A stretch of DNA of 64,000 bases, from positions 1 to 64,000 of the forward strand of contig NZ_KI632511.1 of assembly GCF_000504285.1 (NCBI RefSeq), written 5' to 3'. This document shows positions 18,997 through 27,447 of this stretch, one piece after another. The notes under the pieces were generated by a model. It saw only the letters and a program-made list of their open reading frames with translations, had not been told where the DNA came from and made no database searches. Origin of the DNA: Actinospica robiniae DSM 44927. Lineage in GTDB: Bacteria > Actinomycetota > Actinomycetes > Streptomycetales > Catenulisporaceae. Both the position numbers and the translations under genes were made by a program. Numbering within the stretch: the first letter of the stretch is position 1; every line of letters begins with the position of its first letter.

Positions 18997-20052
18997 ATGG
19001 CGAAATCCTCCGCGGACCTGCGCGTCGGCCTCATCGGCTTCGGCACGGCCGGACGCTTCTTCCACGCCCCGCTGCTGACCACCACGCCCGGCCTCGCGCT
19101 GACCGCGATCGTCACCTCCGACCCGGAGCGGGGCGGCCAGGCGGTCGCGGCCTACCCGGGCGTGACCATCGTGGGCAAGCCGCAGGATCTGTGGGCACTC
19201 GGCCTGGACCTGGTCGTGGTGGCCTCGCCCAACAAGACGCATGCGGCGCTGGCCGAAGCAGCGCTGGAGGCCGGGTCCGCGGTGGTCGTGGACAAGCCGT
19301 TCGCGGTCACCTCGGATCAGGGCCGGGCGCTGATGGCGGCGGCGGACCGCCACGGCAGGCTGCTCAGCGTCTTCCAGAACCGCCGTTGGGACGGCGACTT
19401 CCGCACGGTCGCGCACCTGATCGAGGCCGACCGGCTCGGCGAGGTCCGCCGGTTCGAGTCGCGCTTCGAGCGCTGGCGCCCGCAGCTCAAGGGCGGCTGG
19501 CGGGAGCAGGGCGACCGGGCCGAGGCCGGCGGGCTGCTTTACGATCTCGGCAGCCACCTCGTCGACCAGGCGCTCACGCTCTTCGGCGCGGCCACCCACG
19601 TCTACGCCGAGGCCGATGTGCGCCGCGCCGGCGCCCAGGCCGATGACGACACTTTCCTCGCGCTCACCCACGCGAACGGCGTCCGCTCGCACCTGTGGGC
19701 CAGTGCCACCGCCGCGCAGCTCGGGCCGCGCTTCCGCGTGCTCGGGAGCAAGGCCGCGTATGTGACGTACGGACTGGACGGCCAGGAAGACGAACTGCGT
19801 GCCGGGCGCACTCCTGCGGACGAGGACTTCGGTTCGGTGCCGCCTGAGCGATACGGCGTGCTCGGATCGGTCGACGAGGAGAGCCCGTATCCGACGCTTC
19901 CCGGCCGCTACACGGACTATTACGCTCAGATGGCCGAAGCCCTGCGCGGCGACGGCCCCATCCCCGTCGATCCGGCGGACGCCGTCGCGACGCTCGAGGT
20001 GATCGAGGCGGCTCGGCGTTCCGCGGATGAAGGACTCGTCATCGAGCTCTGA
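18997..20052 (+). CDS. Gfo/Idh/MocA-family NAD(P)-dependent oxidoreductase
   Basis: 351 residues. The N-terminal Rossmann fold begins VGLIGFGTAGRFFHAPLL (about 10-27), followed by VVVASPNKTHAALAEAAL and the conserved DKPFAVT (about 98-104; Lys is the catalytic-type residue of EKP). The C-terminal alpha/beta domain contains GGLLYDLGSHLVDQALTLFG (about 177-196), with the conserved Asp and His. Such enzymes oxidise sugars or inositols or reduce the matching ketones. The gene stands alone after a terminator; no sugar pathway adjoins it. Confidence 0.92.
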   Translation: MAKSSADLRVGLIGFGTAGRFFHAPLLTTTPGLALTAIVTSDPERGGQAVAAYPGVTIVGKPQDLWALGLDLVVVASPNKTHAALAEAALEAGSAVVVDKPFAVTSDQGRALMAAADRHGRLLSVFQNRRWDGDFRTVAHLIEADRLGEVRRFESRFERWRPQLKGGWREQGDRAEAGGLLYDLGSHLVDQALTLFGAATHVYAEADVRRAGAQADDDTFLALTHANGVRSHLWASATAAQLGPRFRVLGSKAAYVTYGLDGQEDELRAGRTPADEDFGSVPPERYGVLGSVDEESPYPTLPGRYTDYYAQMAEALRGDGPIPVDPADAVATLEVIEAARRSADEGLVIEL

Positions 20053-20079
20053 TGCCAGCTGCCGACCCGTCGGGGTGGG

Positions 20080-20568
20080 CTACTCGTCTCGATTGCGGCC
20101 GAAGATCATGCCGATCAGCATGGCCAGCAGCAGTGCACCGAGCGTGTCCTTGCCCGGCGGGTTCGACGTGCTGGCGTTCTCAGAGAACTGAAGCCGGTCG
20201 TGGGAGCTGTACGTGTTCGAACCCGACGCGGTGGTGATGCTGATCCACACCGTCCCGGCCGTGTGCGTGGGCACCGTCAGCCTCAGGGTGTCGTCGGAGA
20301 TCACCTTGTAGTACACGTATGCCGGCCGCGCCGTCACCGTCGACGAGGGCAGACTCAGTAATTTGACTGAGTCCGTTCCGGTGAAGCCGTAGCCCGAGAC
20401 GGTGACGGTGCCGCCGTCGGTGTCGACCGTCGCCGGGCTGACGCTGCGGATGACCGGATGCGAACTGGCCTCGGCCGGTCCGGCCGCGCTCACGCCGGCG
20501 AGGAGGCACAGCCCGGCGAACAGGCGTACCCCGGCGCGGACCGCGGTAGCCCTCGTGTTCCTAGACAC
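20080..20568 (-). CDS. Secreted IPT/TIG-domain protein with C-terminal anchor
   Basis: 162 residues if started at GTG 20568, chosen because it gives a standard signal peptide (RATAVRAGVRLFAGLCLLAG then AEA-SS). Starting at 20637 would add 23 residues. The body HPVIRSVSPATVDTDGGTVTV-type sequence (split here after the first strand) is an IPT/TIG immunoglobulin-like fold of about 85 residues. A hydrophobic segment LGALLLAMLIGMIFG followed by RNRDE anchors it at the C-terminus. Probably a small cell-surface protein of unknown role, convergent with the oxidoreductase gene. Confidence 0.75.
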   Translation of the reverse strand: MSRNTRATAVRAGVRLFAGLCLLAGVSAAGPAEASSHPVIRSVSPATVDTDGGTVTVSGYGFTGTDSVKLLSLPSSTVTARPAYVYYKVISDDTLRLTVPTHTAGTVWISITTASGSNTYSSHDRLQFSENASTSNPPGKDTLGALLLAMLIGMIFGRNRDE

Positions 20569-20696
20569 CCGCCCATCGTCGGCACGCAGCAGGACCAGCG
20601 CCGCCGTACGGCCGCCGTGTCGCGGCACCGATCCCACGAACGAGTGAGGCCGAACCTTCGCCCGCCACCGAAACGTCGGCGATCTACGGTCGCGGT

Positions 20697-21338
20697 ATGG
20701 AGACTTCCACCACGACGTTCACTCGTTCGGAGCACGTTGCGATCAGCCCCAAGATCCTCTACTTCGGCACGCCGGTGGTGCTCCTGAGCACCCTGAACGC
20801 GGACGGCTCGGCCAATCTCGCGCCCATGTCCTCGGCCTGGGCGCTCGGCCAGAGCATCGTGCTGGGCATCGGCGCGCCCGGCCAGACGGCGCTGAACCTG
20901 CGCGAGCGGCCGGAGGTCGTGATCAACATCCCGTCACCGGAACTGTGGCCGCAGGTCGAACGGCTGGCGCCGCTGACGGGACGTCACCCCGTGCCGGAGT
21001 CGAAGCGCGGCACGTTCCGCTACGAGCCGGACAAGTTCGGCGCCGCCGAGCTGCGGCCCGAGCCCTCGCAGCTCGTCTCGCCCCCGCGCGTCGCCGAGTG
21101 CCCGCTGCAGTTCGAAGCCCGGGCCGAGAAGCTGCACGAGGGCGGCGGCGGCGCGTTCGTCATCGTCGAAGCGACCGTCCTGCGCGTGCATGCCGACCCA
21201 CGCCTGGTCGTGCCCGGCACGGACCACGTCGACCCGGCCGCGTGGAGCCCGCTCATCTATAACTTCCGGCACTACTTCGGACTCGGCCCCGAGCTCGGAC
21301 ACACGTTCCGGTCGGAGACCCCGCGCGTCACACTGTGA
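20697..21338 (+). CDS. Flavin reductase-like FMN-binding split-barrel protein
   Basis: 213 residues of the DIM6/NTAB flavin reductase family. Typical elements are KILYFGTPVVLLSTLNADGSANLAPMSSAW (about 19-48, in two stretches around the dipeptide LS), GQTALNLRERPEVVINIPS (about 62-80) and a C-terminal domain ending in RHYFGLGPELGHTF. It likely binds FMN and reduces flavin or acts on a small substrate. Divergent from the IPT/TIG gene and 58 bp before the isochorismatase-like gene on the same strand. Confidence 0.85.
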   Translation: METSTTTFTRSEHVAISPKILYFGTPVVLLSTLNADGSANLAPMSSAWALGQSIVLGIGAPGQTALNLRERPEVVINIPSPELWPQVERLAPLTGRHPVPESKRGTFRYEPDKFGAAELRPEPSQLVSPPRVAECPLQFEARAEKLHEGGGGAFVIVEATVLRVHADPRLVVPGTDHVDPAAWSPLIYNFRHYFGLGPELGHTFRSETPRVTL

Positions 21339-21396
21339 GGCGGCTGCGGCCCGAGGCGACGTGGCGACGGGTGACGCACGGCCGCAGACTCGTTTC

Positions 21397-22017
21397 ATGA
21401 CCCGAGCACTGATCGTCATCGACGTCCAGGAGTCGTTCGCCTCCCGCCCCCTCTGGCGCCACACCTCCAACCCCGACATCGTGGCCGACGTCAACCAACT
21501 CGTCGGCCACGCCCGGGCGCAGGGCGATCTGGTGGTCTGGGTGCTGCACGCCAAGCTCGGCAGCGGCGGACCTTTCGATCCGGAGTCGGGTCTGGTGCGC
21601 TACCAGGACGGGCTCGAGCCACTGCCCGGCGAGCCGGAACTGCGCAAGACCTCGCACAACGCCTTCACCACCACCAACCTCGGCCAGATCCTCACCGAGC
21701 GCGGCGTGCGCGAGCTCGTGATCTGCGGCATTCAGACCGAGCAGTGCTGCGAGTCCACCGCGCGGCTGGCCTACGACCTGGGCTACAGCGTCACCTTCGT
21801 CATCGACGCCACCGCCACCAACCCGATCGCCCACCGCGACCTGCTCGCCGAACTCGGCGGCGAGCAGCCGACCGTCGAGCAGGTCCTGGCCGACCCGCGC
21901 ACGCTCGGCTCCGACCAGATCCTCGAGCGGGTCGAGTACGCGCTGGCGGGCCGGTTCGCGCGGATCGCCACAGTCGCCGAGGTGGTGACCAAGAAGGCGG
22001 ACGCCGGGCCGTGGTGA
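21397..22017 (+). CDS. Isochorismatase-family cysteine hydrolase
   Basis: 206 residues from ATG 21397. The triad of this family is visible: Asp in VIDVQESF (about 8), Lys in LRKTSHNAF (about 88), Cys in CGIQTEQCCEST (about 119-120). A cis-peptide GIQTEQ precedes the Cys. Members hydrolyse amides such as nicotinamide or N-carbamoyl compounds, or isochorismate; nothing nearby identifies the substrate. Confidence 0.88.
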   Translation: MTRALIVIDVQESFASRPLWRHTSNPDIVADVNQLVGHARAQGDLVVWVLHAKLGSGGPFDPESGLVRYQDGLEPLPGEPELRKTSHNAFTTTNLGQILTERGVRELVICGIQTEQCCESTARLAYDLGYSVTFVIDATATNPIAHRDLLAELGGEQPTVEQVLADPRTLGSDQILERVEYALAGRFARIATVAEVVTKKADAGPW

Positions 22018-22052
22018 GGGCGCCGGCCCCGCTCTTTGCGCCCGCCCATAAA

Positions 22053-22064
22053 AGTGATATCACT
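22053..22064. promoter_or_regulatory. AGTGATATCACT palindrome in SPFH/RHH promoter
   Basis: A perfect 12-bp palindrome followed at once by a TATGCTAGAT-like -10 region and then the SPFH gene start at 22126. The TGATATCA core is a plausible ribbon-helix-helix operator, and the second gene of this unit encodes an RHH protein. I read it as an autoregulatory site. Confidence 0.7.
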
Positions 22065-22125
22065 ATGCTAGATGTATCCGACGCGGGAAGGCTGCGCCGG
22101 AGCGGGTGAATCGAGGGCGGACGGT

Positions 22126-23022
22126 ATGAGCACAGGGGCGGTGGGGGCGGCTGGGACGCCCCAGCAGATACAGGAGCGGGAGATCGGCAGCGCGCCCGGC
22201 GTGCCGCTGCTGGTGTTCGGGGTGGCGCTGGGGGTCGCCGGCATCGTGCTGATCAAGCAGCACGAGACGGCGACGATCTGGGGCGGGGCCGGGCTGATCG
22301 TAGTGGCGGCGCTGGTGCTGGCCGGCCTCAACGCGGTCGCGCCCGGACAGGCGCGGGTGGTGGCGCTGTTCGGCCGCTACCAGGGCACGGTCCGGGTGAC
22401 CGGGCTGCGCTGGGTGAACCCGTTCACCGTGCGCAAGCGCATGTCCACCCGGATCCGCAACCACGAGACGGCCACCCTGAAGGTCAACGACGCCGACGGC
22501 AACCCGATCGAGATGGCGGCGGTCGTGGTCTGGCAGGTGGCCGACACCGCGAAGGCCTCCTACGCGGTCGAGGACGTGCGCACCTTCGTCACCACGCAGG
22601 CCGAGACCGCGGTGCGCCACATCGCCGGGCACTACCCCTATGACGCGCGCGGTGCAGAGCGGATCTCGTTGCGGGACAACGCAGATCAGATCACCACGCA
22701 ACTGTCCGACGAGCTCTCGCAGCGGGTGGCCGCGGCCGGGGTGGCCGTCGTCGAGTCCCGGATCACCCGGCTCTCCTACGCCCCCGAGATCGCGCAGGCG
22801 ATGCTGCGCCGCCAGCAGGCCGACGCCGTCGTGGCCGCGCGCGAGCGGCTGGTCGAGGGCGCCGTCGGCATGGTGCGCACCGCCCTGCACCAGCTCTCCG
22901 AGGAGGGCCTGGTGGACCTGGACGAGGAGCGCAAGGCCGCGATGGTCAGCAACCTGCTGGTCGTGCTGTGCGGCGACCAGCCGGCCCAGCCGGTGGTCAA
23001 CGCCGGGACGCTGTACCAGTGA
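22126..23022 (+). CDS. SPFH/Band 7 (stomatin-like) membrane protein
   Basis: 298 residues from ATG 22126. Two adjacent membrane segments (about residues 27-45 and 50-68) are followed by the SPFH domain (about 75-230): [21 protein letters not shown], then [20 protein letters not shown] and [20 protein letters not shown]-terminal helix is rich in [12 protein letters not shown]. Band 7 proteins form membrane microdomain scaffolds. The next gene starts 13 bp downstream and encodes an RHH DNA-binding protein; this pairing suggests one transcription unit. Confidence 0.9.
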   Translation: MSTGAVGAAGTPQQIQEREIGSAPGVPLLVFGVALGVAGIVLIKQHETATIWGGAGLIVVAALVLAGLNAVAPGQARVVALFGRYQGTVRVTGLRWVNPFTVRKRMSTRIRNHETATLKVNDADGNPIEMAAVVVWQVADTAKASYAVEDVRTFVTTQAETAVRHIAGHYPYDARGAERISLRDNADQITTQLSDELSQRVAAAGVAVVESRITRLSYAPEIAQAMLRRQQADAVVAARERLVEGAVGMVRTALHQLSEEGLVDLDEERKAAMVSNLLVVLCGDQPAQPVVNAGTLYQ

Positions 23023-23035
23023 GCTGACGGCAGAG

Positions 23036-23296
23036 GTGACCGAGCGCAAGAGCATCCTGCTGCGGCTGGATCCGGCGGTGCACGAGGCGCTGTCCCGTTG
23101 GGCCGCCGACGAACTGCGCAGCACCACCGCGCAGATCGAGTTCCTGCTGCGGCAGAGCCTCGCGCGGGCCGGCCGGCTCCCCGGCGAACTCGGCGGCCTG
23201 CCGCGCCGGGGCCGGCCGCCCGGGCGCGGCGAGGCGGCGGACGGAGCGGCGGACGGAGCGGCGACGGAGGCCGAGGAACCGCCGTCCCCCGAATGA
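23036..23296 (+). CDS. Ribbon-helix-helix (Arc-type) DNA-binding protein
   Basis: 86 residues from GTG 23036, preceded by GGCAGAG. The N-terminal strand [22 protein letters not shown] and the following helix [14 protein letters not shown] fit the Arc/MetJ RHH fold, where the strand residues read DNA. The C-terminal 35 residues are Arg/Pro/Ala-rich and probably disordered. Coupled to the SPFH gene; likely represses the shared promoter through the TGATATCA palindrome. No toxin-like gene is adjacent, so a classical toxin-antitoxin role is not supported. Confidence 0.82.
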   Translation: MTERKSILLRLDPAVHEALSRWAADELRSTTAQIEFLLRQSLARAGRLPGELGGLPRRGRPPGRGEAADGAADGAATEAEEPPSPE

Positions 23297-23340
23297 CCGG
23301 CCCGGCTCGACAGGCCGTGCCCGGTTACGCGATGATGGAC

Positions 23341-23445
23341 GGAAGGAGGGGAGTATTCCCCGACGACCTGGTCGTCATCACGGACCCGGCCCTGCGGCCG
23401 TCGTCCCGGCCGGTCGGCCCGCGCTGCGGGTGGAAGAGACCTCCG
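23341..23445 (+). promoter_or_regulatory. yybP-ykoY (Mn2+-sensing) riboswitch upstream of terC-family gene
   Basis: The leader shows the family hallmarks in order: GGAGGGGAGTATTCCCC at the 5' side, then a GACGACCTGGTCGTC helix followed by ATCACGGACCC, GC-rich arms, and GGAAGAGACCTCC on the 3' side pairing back to GGAGG. The yybP-ykoY class binds Mn2+ and is often found before TerC/YkoY genes, as here (TerC start at 23477). Limits are approximate. Confidence 0.85.
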
Positions 23446-23476
23446 GCGATGACACCTGCCGCCGGAGGAGCACATC

Positions 23477-24481
23477 ATGCACGTTCCCGTCTGGATCTGG
23501 GCCGCTACGGTCGCCGGGCTGCTGATCCTGATCGCCGTCGACTTCCTGGTCGGACGCAAACCGCACGAAGTGAGCCTGCGCGAGGCCGCGTGGTGGGGCG
23601 TGTTTTGGGTGGCGGCCGCGGCCCTGTTCGGCGGAGGCTTGGCCTGGCTCGGCCACGGCGAGGAAGCCGGCGCGTTCTTCGCCGGATTCGTCACCGAGAA
23701 ATCCCTGTCGGTCGACAACCTCTTCGTCTTCGTGCTGATCATGACCCGGTTCGCCGTGCCGCCCGAGCTGCGGCAACGGGTACTGCTGATCGGCGTGATG
23801 CTAGCCCTGCTGCTGCGCTCGATCTTCATCGCGCTCGGCGCCGCCGTCGTGGCGTCCTTCACCTGGGTGTTCTTCATCTTCGGCGCGGTGCTGGTCTACA
23901 CGGCCTGGAAGCTGGTGACCGGCGGCGGGGAGTCCGAGGAGGAGTTCCACGAGAACCGGCTGCTGCGCCGGATCCGGCGCACCGTGCCGAGCACGGACGA
24001 CTACCGGGGCACCCGGATGTTCGTCCACGAGGGCGGCCGCCGGCTGATGACGCCGCTGTTCGTGGTCGTCGTCGCGATCGGCACGACCGACCTGCTGTTC
24101 GCGCTCGACTCGATCCCGGCGATCTTCGGCCTGACCAAGGACCCCTACATCGTCTTCACCGCGAACGCGTTCGCGCTGATGGGCCTGCGCCAGCTGTACT
24201 TCCTCATCGGCGGGCTGCTCGACCGGCTGGTCTACCTCTCGTACGGCCTGGCCGCGATCCTCGGCTTCATCGGCGTGAAGCTCTTCCTCGAGGCGATGCC
24301 CTCGGTGGGCGTGCACCCTCCGCACATCTCGACCGGGCTTTCGCTCGCGGTCATCGGCGGCGTCCTCGCGGTCACGACCGTGGCCAGCCTGACCATCGGC
24401 CGGCGACGTCAGCCGGCCTCGACGCACTCGGACCTCGAACCCCCCGCGCCAACGGACGAGGGCACGCGCTCAAGCGGCTGA
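23477..24481 (+). CDS. TerC-family integral membrane protein, probable metal exporter
   Basis: 334 residues with about nine membrane segments. TerC motifs: FVTEKSLSVDNLFVFVLI (about 72-89) and VAIGTTDLLFALDSIPAIFGLT (about 192-212), the acidic residues of which are conserved across TerC proteins; then NAFALMGLRQLYFL. TerC-family proteins include Mn2+ exporters and tellurite-resistance proteins; the Mn2+ riboswitch upstream favours manganese export. ATG start with GCCGGAGGAGCAC upstream, an ideal ribosome-binding site. Confidence 0.92.
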   Translation: MHVPVWIWAATVAGLLILIAVDFLVGRKPHEVSLREAAWWGVFWVAAAALFGGGLAWLGHGEEAGAFFAGFVTEKSLSVDNLFVFVLIMTRFAVPPELRQRVLLIGVMLALLLRSIFIALGAAVVASFTWVFFIFGAVLVYTAWKLVTGGGESEEEFHENRLLRRIRRTVPSTDDYRGTRMFVHEGGRRLMTPLFVVVVAIGTTDLLFALDSIPAIFGLTKDPYIVFTANAFALMGLRQLYFLIGGLLDRLVYLSYGLAAILGFIGVKLFLEAMPSVGVHPPHISTGLSLAVIGGVLAVTTVASLTIGRRRQPASTHSDLEPPAPTDEGTRSSG

Positions 24482-24686
24482 GCGGAGTTCGGGCGCGGGG
24501 TGGCGGCGCCCGGGTGCGAAACGGGAGGTGTGTGTCGAGAAGGGGCGCGCGCCCGGCCGGACACTACGCTTTCGTAGGGACCGGTCCCTGACCGGATCTA
24601 TCATCATTCTGCTAGGGCAGCAGGGTGGCCGGATCCGGTCGGGTACACCGGAGGCACGGCGCGGGAATGATGAGGGGCGAAGCCGC

Positions 24687-25763
24687 ATGGGCGACCAGCC
24701 GCACGAGGACCAACCGACCGTACCGGCGTGGGCCGTGCCGCCGGCTCAACCGGAGCCGACCGCGCCGCTGCCGGGGTTCCCCTTCGCGCCACCTCAGCAA
24801 CAGCCCGGCGCCGAGCCGGGTCCCGGAGCCTCCTGGCCGGGCGCGGACGGCGGATACGGCGGCGGCTACTCCGACCCGGGCGCGCAGTACGCCTCGTACC
24901 CCGCCGGATACCCCACCGGACCGACGCCGCCCCGGCAGAACGGCGCGCGCACGGCAGTGGCGATCATCAGTGCCCTGGCCGTCATCGGTACCGCGGTCAC
25001 GGCCGTGATCTACTCGTCCGGTTCGAACAAGCATCAGACCCCGGTGTCGTTCCAGAACACCGATCCGTTGCCCACCCGCTCCGGAGCACCACTGATATCG
25101 GCCTCACCCGAGCCGAGCGACCAGACCTCCACGCAGGCCTCTCCGGACTCCAGCGACGAGTTCGACTCCCCCACCGCGGACGCGTTCGACTGGGACGCGC
25201 TCAACGACAGCGGCACGGACCCGACGCCCTTCACGCAGGACGCCCTGCTGATGCACTCGTTCACCGACTCGCAGAACATCACCTACACGCTCGAAGCCGC
25301 CGGCGAGAAGAAGTGCGTGCAGTCCACGATGTCGAAGAGCGTGCAGAACGTACTCAACGAGTACGGCTGTAAGAACGCGATGACCGGCAGCTACGTGGTG
25401 GATTCGAGCGTCGACAAGGTGGAATCGAACAACGACATCCTCGTCTCGGTCCAGATCTGGCCCTTCCCCGACGCCGCGACCGCGGACAAGGCGGAGAAGG
25501 CGCTGGCGAAGGCGAGCTCCAAGCAGTTCAGCATCTGGTGCCCCGACTCCGGGCCGGGTGCGGCCCCGTGCAACAGCCAGAACTATTACACCGCGGCGAC
25601 GTGGTGGTCGCTGCAATCGGAGTACCGGTACGTGGTCGAGGCGACGGCGGTCTACACGAACATGACGCAGGACACGTCGGTGGCCTACAAGTGGGAGAAG
25701 ACGGCCACGGCGGAGGCGGTCAAGGAATCCGGACCGCAGGTGTACGCCGACGATCAGGACTGA
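24687..25763 (+). CDS. Membrane-anchored extracellular protein, unknown function
   Basis: 358 residues from ATG 24687. About 85 N-terminal residues are Pro/Gly/Ala/Tyr-rich and probably disordered in the cytoplasm. One membrane helix follows (TAVAIISALAVIGTAVTAVIY, shown as residues about 87-108), then a Ser/Thr/Asp-rich linker (about 110-180) and a folded extracellular domain (about 185-358) with Cys residues in KKCVQSTMS, YGCKNAM, WCPDSG and APCNSQ that could form two disulfides. Similar layouts occur in actinobacterial septum or sensor proteins, but I do not recognise the domain. The 205-bp upstream gap presumably holds the promoter. Confidence 0.8.
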   Translation: MGDQPHEDQPTVPAWAVPPAQPEPTAPLPGFPFAPPQQQPGAEPGPGASWPGADGGYGGGYSDPGAQYASYPAGYPTGPTPPRQNGARTAVAIISALAVIGTAVTAVIYSSGSNKHQTPVSFQNTDPLPTRSGAPLISASPEPSDQTSTQASPDSSDEFDSPTADAFDWDALNDSGTDPTPFTQDALLMHSFTDSQNITYTLEAAGEKKCVQSTMSKSVQNVLNEYGCKNAMTGSYVVDSSVDKVESNNDILVSVQIWPFPDAATADKAEKALAKASSKQFSIWCPDSGPGAAPCNSQNYYTAATWWSLQSEYRYVVEATAVYTNMTQDTSVAYKWEKTATAEAVKESGPQVYADDQD

Positions 25764-25861
25764 CGGCCCGGCGGGGGTCCGGGAATTGTCGGAGGCCGGT
25801 GTTAGCGTGAGGGCGAAGATCGGGAATCGCCCCGATCCGCGCACCGGATCCGGAGGCTGCG

Positions 25862-26401
25862 ATGGCCAAGTCGACCACCGAAGAGCTCGTCGCCCTGCTC
25901 GAGTACGCCCATCAGCGGTTCGACCATCGGATCGACGGGCTCGAGGAGCGGGAGTACCTGTGGGAGCCGGCTCCCGGCTGCTGGTCGGTGCGCGAGGGCG
26001 ATGACGGCGTCGAGCGGGTCGACCTCGAGCCCGGGCAGCCCGAGCCGGCCCCGCTGACCACCATCGCCTGGCGGCTGTGGCACATCACGGACTGCTTGCG
26101 CAGCTACACCGACCGCCTGTTCGAGGACAAGGACGGCGGCGGCCGCGAGTGGACGACGTCCCCGGCCGCGGCCACGGCCCTCGTGGACAGCGAGTGGGAC
26201 CGGTTCGTCGGACACGTCAAGAAGCTGGACCAGGCCGGGCTCGAGCGTCCGATCGGGCCGAACTTCGGCCCCTACGCCGACGACTCGGTGCACGCGCTGG
26301 TACTGCACGCGGCCGACGAGGTGATCCACCACGCCGCCGAAGTGGCGCTGCTGCGCGACCTCTACCAGGCGGCAGGAGGACGGGCGCTGATGAACGAGTG
26401 A
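25862..26401 (+). CDS. DinB-like four-helix metal-binding protein
   Basis: 179 residues. The DinB/YfiT-like helical bundle shows metal-ligand histidines in WRLWHITDCLRSY (about 70-82) and DEVIHHAAEVALLRDLY (about 151-167), together with the early WSVREG segment. Some members transfer glutathione, mycothiol or bacillithiol, so a mycothiol-dependent enzyme is possible in an actinomycete. No operon partner is evident. Confidence 0.85.
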   Translation: MAKSTTEELVALLEYAHQRFDHRIDGLEEREYLWEPAPGCWSVREGDDGVERVDLEPGQPEPAPLTTIAWRLWHITDCLRSYTDRLFEDKDGGGREWTTSPAAATALVDSEWDRFVGHVKKLDQAGLERPIGPNFGPYADDSVHALVLHAADEVIHHAAEVALLRDLYQAAGGRALMNE

Positions 26402-26458
26402 ACGAGGGCTGAGTCTCGGCACCGCGCTGCGTGATGGTCCGGCCGCGCGGCTACCCGG

Positions 26459-27364
26459 CTAAGACGCGTCGTCGACGCCCGCCCAGTCCGGCAGTCGCTC
26501 GCAGCGGCGCAGCCACCCGTCCGGCACTCCGCCCTGACCGCGGCCGGGCCGGGCGCCGAGGATGCCGCCGACGATCGCGCAGGTCGTGTCGATGTCGCCT
26601 CCTGCGACGGCCGTCGCCCACAAGGCCTCGACGTAGTCGTCCGGGTGCTTGGCCACGATCCACAGACAGAACGGGACGGTGTCCTGCGCCGAGACCTCCC
26701 GGCCGTTTCCGAGCGTCGCGGCCGCGCTTTGTGAGTCTTCGAGCGGCAGCAGACTGATGGCGTTGGCGATGCCGTCGCGCACCAGGCCGGGCGCGACGTG
26801 CGCCGCGACGTCGCGCAGCCACTGCGCGCCCTCGACCCGTGGCCTCGTGGTGGCCAACGCGGTGGCGACTGCCACGGCGACAGCGCCGGCAAGGCCTTCG
26901 GGGTGAGCATGCGTCACTTCGGCGGAGGCAGCGGCCTGCGCTGCGGCCCGCTCCGGATCGTCGGCGAAGTAGGCGCCGAGCGGGGCGACCCGCATGGCGG
27001 CGCCGTTCCCCCACGATCCGCGCCCATCCCAGGACTCTGCGACGAGCTTGCGCCAGTCGCCGCCCTCCTGCCGGATCAGCCGCAGCATCCGGTTGACGCC
27101 CGGGCCGTATCCGCGGTCGAAGTCGTGGTGCGCGGCGAAGGACGCGGCCAGCGCGTCCTGGTCGACCTCGCCGAGGCGGTCGAGCACAGCGAAGATCGAG
27201 CAGGCCATCTCGGCATCGTCCGTCCAACGCCAGGGGTCGGCCGGCAGGCGGCGCGCGACGAGGGCGTCGTAGTTCTCTGGCACGAAGAAGCAGGATCCGA
27301 ACGCGTCGCCGACGGCCAGGCCGCGCAGCGACGCGACGGCACGGTTACGGCGGTCGTCAGTCAT
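26459..27364 (-). CDS. ADP-ribosylglycohydrolase (ARH/DraG-like)
   Basis: 301 residues. Family motifs are in order: LRGLAVGDAFGSCF (about 13-26), WRWTDDAEMACSIF (about 47-60, Mg2+ ligands TDD), GSWGNGAAMRVAPLGAYF (about 116-133), HAHPEGLAGAVAVA (about 152-165) and the second metal site GGDIDTTCAIVGGILGA (about 259-275). All binuclear Mg2+ ligands seem present, so it should remove ADP-ribose from a protein or small molecule. Start set at ATG 27364; upstream in-frame codons lack coding character. Divergent from a tyrosine phosphatase gene across 83 bp. Confidence 0.92.
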   Translation of the reverse strand: MTDDRRNRAVASLRGLAVGDAFGSCFFVPENYDALVARRLPADPWRWTDDAEMACSIFAVLDRLGEVDQDALAASFAAHHDFDRGYGPGVNRMLRLIRQEGGDWRKLVAESWDGRGSWGNGAAMRVAPLGAYFADDPERAAAQAAASAEVTHAHPEGLAGAVAVAVATALATTRPRVEGAQWLRDVAAHVAPGLVRDGIANAISLLPLEDSQSAAATLGNGREVSAQDTVPFCLWIVAKHPDDYVEALWATAVAGGDIDTTCAIVGGILGARPGRGQGGVPDGWLRRCERLPDWAGVDDAS

Positions 27365-27447
27365 GGCGGCCAGTCTGACATGCAAGGCGAATGCGGCGCT
27401 CGCGGTTTGATCCAGCGTTGGCAGCGGCCGACGATTAGGCTGAACGA

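Noticed and set aside
22126-23296. SPFH/RHH pair as a toxin-antitoxin module
   Set aside because: RHH proteins are common antitoxins, but the partner is a Band 7 scaffold with no toxin fold.
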